From Asterochloris sp. CNOR1 (Eukaryota > Chlorophyta > Trebouxiophyceae > Trebouxiales > Trebouxiaceae): DNA of 64,000 nucleotides. The notes under the pieces are model-generated. The model had not been told where the DNA came from and searched no databases. It saw only the letters and a list, made by a program, of their open reading frames with translations. Within the stretch, counting starts at the first letter, position 1; each line of letters begins with the position of its first letter. The stretch covers positions 1,116,001 through 1,180,000 of the forward strand of contig OZ017760.1 in the NCBI GenBank assembly GCA_963969365.1. The letters are read 5' to 3'. This document shows positions 55,495 to 64,000 of this stretch, piece after piece. The position numbers and the translations under genes were made by a program.

Positions 55495-58400
55495 ATGGCT
55501 GAGGGCGGGGCAGTACCACAGATGCTCATGTCCCACCTGGCATCCATGGGGGCCGTGCAGAAGATCAGGTGATTTGCATGCTGTGTCTCCATCATCGCTT
55601 TTCTGCAGGAACCATCACTGAAATACTTGATGTGAGATGTATCAGCTGGAGGCCAAAATGTGATGCATGCAGGCATACAAGCATCGCTGCTGAGGCTTGA
55701 TGAGATTTGCCTGCACAGCTTCTTTTGGGCACACATGGCAGCTGGCATCTGCAGCTGCAGCCTCACCACCACCCCTTGCCTGACCGACCCTCTGCTGCCT
55801 CTGCTGCTCACACCATAATCTTGCGACTCTGTGCTCTGCAGGACCGGCAACACCACCGTCGACGTTTTGCTGTGCATGCTGCTGCCCCTCCTGTTGGCAC
55901 GCTTGGCCTCCTGGCTTCAGGCTGCCTGGGAGCAGCTGCAGGGCTGGCTGCGCAGCGGCATCACCACCAACACCACAGATGTTGTCCGCATCATCCAGCA
56001 TGAAGAGGTGAGCGGTGCTGTGCTGCGTTGGTGCTGTGCTGTGCTGGGCTGGGCCAGGCCGTTAATTTGACAGGAGTGGGCTGGAGACGAGGAGACACAC
56101 AGATGTATGCTCGCCCTAAATCCAGCGTGAAGTGGTTTGCAGTGCTTGGCTGTGCTGTTTGTCGTGGCTGCAAGGTTGGCTCGGGAGTCCGGGAGACTCA
56201 CAACCCCGAGCTACATGTCGTTCCTGCAATGGCCTGCAAGGTTCTCAAGCGCTGTGCCTGATGAACAATGGTTAGCCTCATTCCTAAAGGCTACAGCGTG
56301 CTTCTGCCGTGGCCTCCTGCATGCTAAGCCCCCTGCCAGCCTGCAGTCACTGCCCTTCGTTGCTGCCTGAGACAGCTTCGCGCGGCTTCCTCTGCAGCCC
56401 ACCGACCAGAGGTCCTAGCCATCAGCAATGACCCTGACACAGCAAGTGTTTCAAGTTGCACTCATCAAGGTGCCTCACTGACATCTCCCAGCCATTGTCC
56501 TGCTCACAGGACGGCAGGGACTACTCTGGTGACCCAGATGCACAGCAGAACTGGGAGCTGCAGAAGGCCGTTCTGGTCTGGATTGGCAACAACAAGTGAG
56601 TACCAAAGTGCCGGCTCTCATGGGCATATTGCGTAGGCACAATAGTGTAGCAACCAGGCCTCCCTCCCCCTCCTGTTGTGTCTGGCGCATGCGCCATCCC
56701 AGTCCTCTGAGTCGTGACGCACACCTTTGGGGCCTCGCAGTGCAACAGGCACCTGTGCAACAGGCACCTGTGCAACAGGCAGATCCTTTGATCGTATAAG
56801 GCTGAGCAATGTTGTTGAAAGCACCCCGCATCTGTTAAACATGGCATTGCACAGTGTTGTTGTATGGGGTTCCTGGCAATCTTGCACCAGGAAACAGCAG
56901 TTGAGACAACATGCCTGAATGCACACTGTGCTGACTGCAGGCCAGCACAGCCCCCCCATGCAGGGTACCAGGGCAGCTGCTAACCTGCAGGCGGGCACTT
57001 GACACCCAACAGGCACAGCTGCTTGACTATTTCTTAGCCAGCTTGCCTTGTGATGGACTGCACGAGCTGGGGTGGCCAACCTAGATTCGCCAGAGAGCTG
57101 CTAGATGCAAGATCTGGTCAACGGAAGTTTTTTGTCTGCAGGAAGCTGGCGGCTAACTTTCAGCAGGCAGAGCTGCAGCTGATGCAGGCACATGACCACA
57201 GCAGGCAGGACAAACAGTACCGCTATCATGGTGAAGACCACCGCAGTGACACCGACTTCAGCAACGGACAACAGCACTGCCACCTTGACCACCATTTTGT
57301 CATCACGGTGAGCACGCTTACCTCAAACGAGGAGATTATGAAGAAAGTCCTAAGCAGTGTTCTGGATCCACCAACAGCTCTTTTGACTCCCTCAGTATCT
57401 GGCTCGTGTTGCCGCTTACGTGGTACTCAAATGCATTTGAGGGTGCTCGGTTCTGCAGTGCACCCCCACGTCCCTCAATGCTTGTTCATGGCCCGCACCT
57501 GCAGTGGCCATCTGCTTGGTGCACCAGACCCTTTCCCTGCTCTGCAGGCCCCCCCATGCAAGCGGTGGGTGCAGGTTGGCCCCAATGTCCAGTTCCGCAG
57601 GTACGCCTCTTTGAGATGCCATGCTGGGCAGCCTTGCTAATGCTGCTGTGCAGCCAACACTCTGTTGACAGCAAAGTGCTTGCACCCTCGCATGACCTGA
57701 TTAACTCGCCAGGCATGCCTGTCTTATCGCCATGTGTGGCAGCGTTTGCGATGGGTAGCAGCATGCACCGCATATGGAGAGGTGGGTGTGTCAATTGCCT
57801 CCAGGGCCACGGCTGACAGTGCCATGGCCATATTGCCAGGTAGTCCAGCACCAAGCATCTTTTGCCAGCCCACATGTGCTGTGCAGGCTGGTCAAGCACC
57901 TGTCTGACAAGCAACTGCATACATGCGAGATACACGTCTGCCTCTGCTGCGCAGTGAGGTCAGACGCCTCATGCCCAGCAGCTGGTTGAGGGACCAGTGG
58001 GCGGGTCTTGTGGTGGCCAGCCCCTGTGTGTGACAACGCGCCCTGCCCCTGCCCTGCAGGGAGGTCAGGGACAGGCAGGAGGGTCACGGCCTGCCGACCA
58101 GGCGCCGCACCCAGACCATCTTCACCTTGCAGAGCAGTGCTCCCAACGGGGCGAAGCTGATCGATGACTTTGTGGGCGCTGCTCTTGCACACTACAAGGC
58201 TCTCATGGCCACCAAGAAGGAGGATGCCAGGTGCGCGGTGTCTCTGCTCATCAACCTCAAGCACTGAGGTTGTGCTTGCTTCTGAACTTACATCACTTCA
58301 CCGGCACTGGCTGCCCCTAGGATATGCCTTGCCACCCTGGTGTGTCTTCAGGCTGCAGCCCAATTGCCTGAGACACTTATAAGCTCACTTCTGGTTTCAG

Positions 58401-61400
58401 GTGCCTGGACACCCTTGTGTGAGTGATGCCGGGTGGATCTCCTGCCTGCTGACACCTCAGTGCATCCTACAGGCTGCTGCTCCACTGGCGAGAAGTGCCC
58501 AATGCCAGCACTGCTGACTTCAGGTACCTCTACACCCCAGTGCAAATTGCCGGCCACTCTGAGGCCGACAAGGTCACCTTCTTCAAGCAGTACAGGCTGA
58601 GTGAGACCAAGACCTTTGCTTCCTTCTTCCACCCTCAGAAGGAGGCCCTCCTGCAGCTGCTCAACCATTTCCAGCACAAGACTGGCAAGTTTGGCATTGC
58701 TGGCTACCCTGACAAGCTGGTGAGCCTGGGGTCTGGGGTGGCAGGGGCTGTTCACAGGCCCCCAAGCACTCTCAGCACAGGCCGGGGTCCTGGCCCTGCC
58801 AACTGACAAGCCAACGGTTGTGCTCTAGCATCTGCCCTCAATAGCACCCTTTGGCCTGCACTGTAGTAGTGCGTTGCTTGCCAGCTGAGGGTGGCATGTT
58901 AGGGCTACCATTAGGCGCCAGTGGGCTGCCTGTTGCTGGCTGTTCTGTGCAGCTTACCATGCAGGAGCAGGGGCAGCCGTGAGGCCTGTTACGGCCAAGC
59001 CATTCAGTTGAAGCAAGATCCCTTCCTGCAGGGTCTGCTGCTGCACGGGCCCCCTGGCACTGGCAAGACATCTCTCATCAAGGTGACCAGCCGCTGTTCT
59101 GTGCAGTGGGCAGCTTACACTGGCACTGCATATGCTGCTCCTGGTGTGCTGCATGGAGGCAGTCAGCATGCTCTGACACCTGGCTTGTCCGTGTGTCATG
59201 CTTGCTGCCATGCTTCCCACGCACTCTCCATCCCTGGCCTGGCCCCGTATCATGCACCCCCTTACACTGCATCTTCTCTTGGCTTCTGTGGCAGTCTCTC
59301 TTGACATGTGTCGCCCTGGGCTGCCCTGCAGGCCCTGGCGCACCACACAGGTCGCAGCCTCGTCTCAGTCTCCCTGGCTGCCATCACAACCAACCAGGAG
59401 CTGTTTGACCTGATGAACAGCTGCAGCTACCCTGTTTCGGGCTCCCACAGACCCAACACCCTTGGCTTTGGCTCAGTCATATTCATCCTGGTAAGCCCCA
59501 GCTTCACTTGCCTCAACTCAGCGACAGCGCGTGGGCCACATCTGCCTTGCAACTGCATGCGGGCCTGGCAGCCTGCTGAGGGTGTGGGTCACCGTCTGCC
59601 CAGGTACAAGCCATTGTCCAACGGCAAAGGCTATATGTGGGGGGTGGACCTTGCATCAGACAAGGCCACCCCATGCTGGAACAGCCTGACTGCCTATTGG
59701 CGGGGTGTTCAAACAGACCGCAGCATTGCAAGGTGTCCCTAGAGCAGCCACAGACTGAGCATTGCGTGACTGCTCCTGCTTGCAGGAGGATGTTGATGCT
59801 GCCTGCGACATTGTGGGGAGGCGTGCTCGTCTGCGACCCACACCTGTCGAGGATCACGTGCCAGAGGACACTGCAGAGTGGTACCCCCCAAGAGGCGAAG
59901 CTACTGATGGCATTCAGCAGGTAAGCTCAGCTTGGTTTGCGTTGAAGCTGAAGTCTGCAGTGCACTGGGACAACCATACAAGGACAGTGGAGCGGCAAGC
60001 CCTCACAGCAAACCTGGTGGCTGATGTGGGCTACAGTCTGCAACGCACCAGGAAATTTTGATGGACAAAACTGCTGACGGTGTGCAGCAGATGAGCTTGG
60101 CTCACATGCTGCTTCCTGCTGTGAGGGGCGAGTCAGCAATTGCACAGGACACTCCCCGCAACACATGCAGAAGGGTGAGGCTGCACAAATGGCTGCCTCT
60201 GCCTGCAGAATAAAGAGGGAGGCAGAGGCAGAGGCAGAGGCGGGGGCAGGGGCAGGGGCAGGGGCCGCCACAATGGGCACAGGCAGCGATTCCAGGATGG
60301 AGCTGCAGACAATGGCCATGTGGATAGCGTCCAGCCGGTGAGGTTGGCTTACCTGCGAATGCTGCTGTGAGGACTGCAGCCTGAGAAGGGTCTGACGCTT
60401 GCGCCAGCTGACTTTATCATGTACTGCACCAAATGCTGCTCTCCCCTTGCACCACGTCCAGCAGCTCAATTTGTAGGGCCTCAAGCCGAAGCACAGCGCT
60501 CTGAGAGCTGCAGCCTGCTGCCGTATTGGATGCATGCTGACGACATGCCTTCATGTGCCCGTGCCTCTGCGCTCAGCATATGCAGCGATGCGATTTTGTC
60601 TGCTGAATTACGCAGTGTGGTGGCTTGCTGCTGCTGCAGGGTGCTGCTGGGCCTGTCAATAGTCAGTTCCTCAAGGCCTCGTGGGAGAACCATGACGCCT
60701 TGAATCTAGCTGGCCTGCTCAATGTGCTGGACGGCGTCATAGACACCCCCAGGTCAGTTGTCAGTCCTTTTTGTTGGTGTTTGGTGCCTATGACGTGCCA
60801 CTGAAACCTCCAGAGCAGTTCTGATCAGTCTTGGTTGTGTCCTCATAAGTCTGTGCTTCACTGCTCAGTGAGCTTTCTGTCCTCATCAGTCTGTGCTTCA
60901 CTGCTCAGTGAGCTTTCTGTGAACTGGGCAGCATGCTGGGCCTTTTGCTCAGCTTCCATCCTGGTGCTCGCAGACGCATGATAGTGCTCACCACTAATCA
61001 CCCAGAGCGCCTGGACCCCGCCCTCATCAGGCCTGGCCGCATCAACAAGATGATGTACATGGGCCTCCTGGAGCCAAAGGAGGCCCTACAGATGCTCAGG
61101 TAGGCCTGGGCTTGTGTAGTTGTCTGTGTGTCACATCTCTATAAATGTGAAATGCAGCAGCTGCCACTATAGGCGCAGCCCCACGTGAGGCCCCAAGCCA
61201 GTTGCTGGGGGCCTCACACCAAATCAAAGCGCTTGACCCACAGACGCCTCCAGCAATTTAACCTACCTGCTGCAAAGGCAACTCTAGCACGCAGCAATGC
61301 TGGGCACCTGAGCTCATGCAGACTTAAATCAGCCACTGCTGTCTGCTGAAGTCAAGCTGCATGCGCTACGCGCACTCTGAGCAAGCTCAGCTGTTTGCCC

Positions 61401-61791
61401 TGTGCTCCGGTACCTCTGTAGAGGTACCTCGAGGAGCTTGCATTTCCTGTGCTTATTGACCACCCCAATTGACGATGCTGAACTCTGCTGGTGCTCTCCT
61501 GATTGCAGGCACTACTTCCCAGACGGGACCTCTGCTCAAGAGGAGCGCTTCACCTCAGCTCTGCACTGCCTAGATCGGTTCAGCCCTGCCACTCTGGAGG
61601 CCAAGTGCGCCGAGGCTGAGGACGTGGACCATCTGATAGACCTCCTACAGGCAGCTGCTGACCCTGGTAGTGAGCAGGTTCCCTGTAGTGAAGAGGTGCC
61701 CTCCCCACCAGGCTGTATCGCTGATGTGTCCCTTCAGAGCACAGAGGACTCAGCCAACGAGCAAGTCCTCGACTGTGCCGGCCAATCTTAG
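55495..61791 (+). CDS. BCS1-like AAA ATPase
   Basis: Fourteen exons join in phase to about 652 residues: 55495-55568, 55842-56007, 56510-56595, 57142-57307, 57548-57600, 58060-58230, 58473-58719, 59032-59082, 59332-59490, 59786-59920, 60209-60337, 60640-60752, 60974-61099 and 61509-61791. An N-terminal hydrophobic segment ([20 protein letters not shown], about residues 30-50) would anchor it in a membrane. The AAA module has Walker [10 protein letters not shown], Walker [24 protein letters not shown] and the sensor/arginine region [20 protein letters not shown]1 is the mitochondrial chaperone that moves the Rieske protein across the inner membrane; plant relatives act elsewhere, so the substrate is not certain. 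Unusual is a Gly/Arg-rich insert ([17 protein letters not shown]) between Walker B and the second half of the AAA domain. The tail after about residue 590 is acidic and unlike the family. Confidence 0.88.
60840..60925 (+). repeat. 40-bp tandem duplication in an intron
   Basis: CCTCAT(A/C)AGTCTGTGCTTCACTGCTCAGTGAGCTTTCTGT occurs twice in direct succession in the BCS1-like intron between 60752 and 60974, with one difference. Confidence 0.85.
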
Positions 61792-62244
61792 TCCTTGGCG
61801 CCAGGCAGGCAGTCAATGGGGTTTGCGGGCGGCGCGGCGGCCCTAGTGGGCAGATTGATGCGCGATGGCTGAGGCTGCCAGAAGGACTGGATAGGCCCAC
61901 TCCATAGTCACAACCCCCCCCGGCCCCCCAGTGAGGTCAGAACCAGCGGTGACATGTGCGACCTCGGCCAGAGTCGACCCAGTCTCAGGCTTATATTGTA
62001 AGGTGAGCGCCCTGTTGTTGGCCACTGCAATGTAAGATAGCAGCCTGTGCCCAAGCTGCAGATGCTGGGTTCATAAAGACTTTGGATTGGTGGTCTGGAC
62101 AGATGATTGACATGCATGCAGCATGTCAGCAATTGAAATCAGCATTTCGCTGCTGTCATTGCATTTTTATGGGAACCTTTGTGATGTCATGAATTGTAAA
62201 GGTACCCTTTTGCTCTTGAATCACATCAAGAAAATGGGCGCCTG
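61792..62244. other. Tail-to-tail intergenic region
   Basis: It lies between the stop codons of the BCS1-like gene (plus) and the SNF2 gene (minus) and should hold both 3' UTRs. No gene, RNA or repeat was recognised. Confidence 0.5.
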
Positions 62245-64000
62245 TCAAGTTGACAGATTGGCACCTGTCTGTGCATTCTCAGCCATCGGGAGATCATGAT
62301 ACTCTGACAGCTGTGCAACTGCAACCCTATGCAGAGTTGTGAACATGCGATTTCTGATGTTGCGCCGCTGTGCTTCACCTGTGGCTGAGACAGTACCCTG
62401 ACTGGCGCCTGCAGCAGTACCGCTGCTTGACACATGCCTTTCACCAGCCACAGGCTGGACACCCTCTACAGCTGTGGCGGCGTCTCCAGTGCGCACAGGC
62501 ACTGCCAATGTTGCGGATTCTGACCTGCCAGCACCAAATCTGGGAGCACCAGCTGCCTGTTTCCTGCTGACAGGGGCACCAGCCAGAGGGGCAGGCTCTG
62601 AGCTGTCTGACTCGCTCAGAGCAGCGGCAGCTGCAGCTGCTGCTGACCCGTCCCCACCATCTGTTGCTGCCCTGAGATAGAGCATCTCCTGCTCAGCAGT
62701 TCCCTGCAGCAGAGGGTGGACGTCTGAGCGACATGGGGCCCTGCTCAGCGGCCTATGCTTGTGCCAGCTGGCATCAGAGTCATTGACCAGATGCTGCTGC
62801 TGACCATGCAAAACGTCTTTACACAACAGCATGCCACATGCAGCCACGAGTGCCAAAACCAGCAGTCAGCAGCCAATCTGCTTGAGAGCTGCGTCACCTT
62901 CATGGCCAGAGTCTCTACGTACACCGTGTGCTGTGCCCCCATCCGGTGGGCACGAGAAATGACCTGGGTCTCCAAGCTGGCATCAGCCAGGGGCTCCATC
63001 AGGAACACATATCCCACAAAGCTCAAATCCAGGCCAACGGAGCCACTCTCATCCATCAGAAGGATGCCGCACTCAGGATCATTCTGCAGGGCAGGGCCAT
63101 GCACCATCAAGCTGGCTGGGGCGTGAAAGCTTGGGTGTGAGCGAAGGAGTTTAGTTTCCTTCAAGCAGATGCCATGCCAAAAGAACTTGCAGGGGCAACA
63201 ATGATGCAGCGTCAAGCATGCTGCTTTTGTGAAGCACAGGTGGAGGCCAGCCAAGATGCTGCACTCAGGTCATTCCGTGTGAGCAGAACGATTGTGCTGT
63301 GGATGCTGCCGAGACTGTGCAGGCTATGTCTTTCTACAGGGACAAGAAGGGTGCAGGCTGTGGAGATATGTTTGTAGGTGGGACTCTACAGGCTTTGTCA
63401 TTCCGCAGACGTGCATGTGATGCAGTGTCAAGGGTCCTGCTGCATGCAAATGTTATTCTGTGTGTGCTGCCAGAACTCCTCAATTGGCTGATGGCCTCAA
63501 TGCCACCTGAGATGCTGTGCCAACATAGCAGCAAATGCTTGATGTCAGCGCAGGGCAGAGCAGACCAGGTGGAGCGGGCTCAAGACTGCCTCTGGTCAAG
63601 GCACCTGGGAAGCTGACAACAGCAGTCACGTCACACTGCGTCATACCTGCCGCATGCCAGCTCTTGTGGCAGTGCAGGCCACACATGCTGTGACAGCGGC
63701 AGGCTTGTTCGGCCGTTTCAAGCTTCCAAAAAACTTGCTCTCTTGACAATGCAGGCCACTCACCCTACACCCGGTATGCTGCACAGCGGCAGCCCTGTCT
63801 GCTACGATTTGCGGCGTGCTTGCTCCTCTCGTGGCAGTGCAAACTGAACGAGGCCTACCTGAAATGCTGCGACAGCGGCAGCCTTGTCAGGCTGCTTCAT
63901 GTCGCGCTTCAGCACCTGCAGCTCCGCGCTGTGCAGGCGCAGGTGGGCGTTGATCAGCTGAAGGTGGATCCAGAATTGAGAGAACACAATGGCCTTGGCT
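62245..64000 (-). CDS. SNF2-family helicase, C-terminal part (runs off window)
   Basis: Three minus-strand exons are visible: 63859 to the window end, 62898-63083 and 62245-62703, with consistent phase. They encode the end of helicase lobe 2: KAIVFSQFWIHLQLINAHL, VAAFQNDPECGILLMDESGS, VGLDLSFVGYVFLMEPLAD and QVISRAHRMGAQHTVYVETL. The last includes the conserved QxxxRxHRxG motif VI. SNF2 proteins use ATP to slide on DNA. The VFLMEP...QVISRAHRMGA wording matches the plant group of SNF2/F-box proteins (Arabidopsis At3g54460 type) better than Rad5 or ISWI, so that is my best guess. The last 130 or so residues are Ala/Ser/Gly-rich and poorly conserved. The N-terminal lobe lies outside. Confidence 0.85.

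Overview
The window looks like nuclear DNA of a chlorophyte green alga, probably trebouxiophyte-like, though the taxon is inferred from gene content and style only. Genes are split into many short exons with CTGCAG-type acceptors. They encode mitochondrial and plastid-type proteins: lipoyl synthase, cytochrome c peroxidase, a BCS1-like AAA protein, a glutathione peroxidase with an in-frame UGA, exosome subunit RRP40, a Rab GTPase and a plant-type SNF2 helicase. No prokaryotic operon structure is present.

Positions 1-19189 are a retrotransposon landscape. Two Ty3/gypsy-type LTR families are seen: LTR-A (about 246 bp, from TGTAGCACACAG to CCACA) and LTR-B (206 bp, from TGCAGCACACTG to CCACA). 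They share the same primer-binding-like site and polypurine tract. A minus-strand LTR-A element was split in its gag gene by an LTR-B element (959-5759, target duplication GGTTG). That element was split in turn by a plus-strand LTR-A element (2829-4889, target duplication GGCGC). The LTR-B element carries its pol genes backwards relative to its own LTRs. The whole nest is tandemly duplicated with a 6745-bp period (1-6603 matches 6746-13348), the two copies sharing a middle LTR. Right of this lie a recombinant non-autonomous LTR-A element (14041-15730), a solo LTR with target duplication CTGAG (15744-15966), an old LTR with pol debris (17596-18450) and another solo LTR (18944-19189). A second, heavily mutated gypsy element in the plus sense occupies about 19560-23480.

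Positions 24377-64000 are gene-dense host sequence. In order: a minus-strand membrane receptor-like TKL kinase (24377-32104); minus-strand RRP40 (33602-35522), head-to-head with a plus-strand selenocysteine glutathione peroxidase (35591-37720) that has a SECIS-like hairpin in its 3' UTR; a plus-strand kelch-repeat protein (ends 40004); a plus-strand gene of unknown function (about 40095-42710); minus-strand lipoyl synthase (43489-48002); a plus-strand Rab GTPase (ends 51174); plus-strand mitochondrial cytochrome c peroxidase (51358-55164, with a 199-base assembly gap inside one intron); a plus-strand BCS1-like AAA ATPase (55495-61791); and the 3' end of a minus-strand SNF2 helicase (62245 to window end). 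Several introns in this region use GC instead of GT as 5' splice site.

Exon borders were placed by eye from splice signals, reading phase and family motifs. Treat them as accurate to a base or two for GPX, lipoyl synthase, CCP, BCS1 and the Rab core, and as approximate elsewhere.
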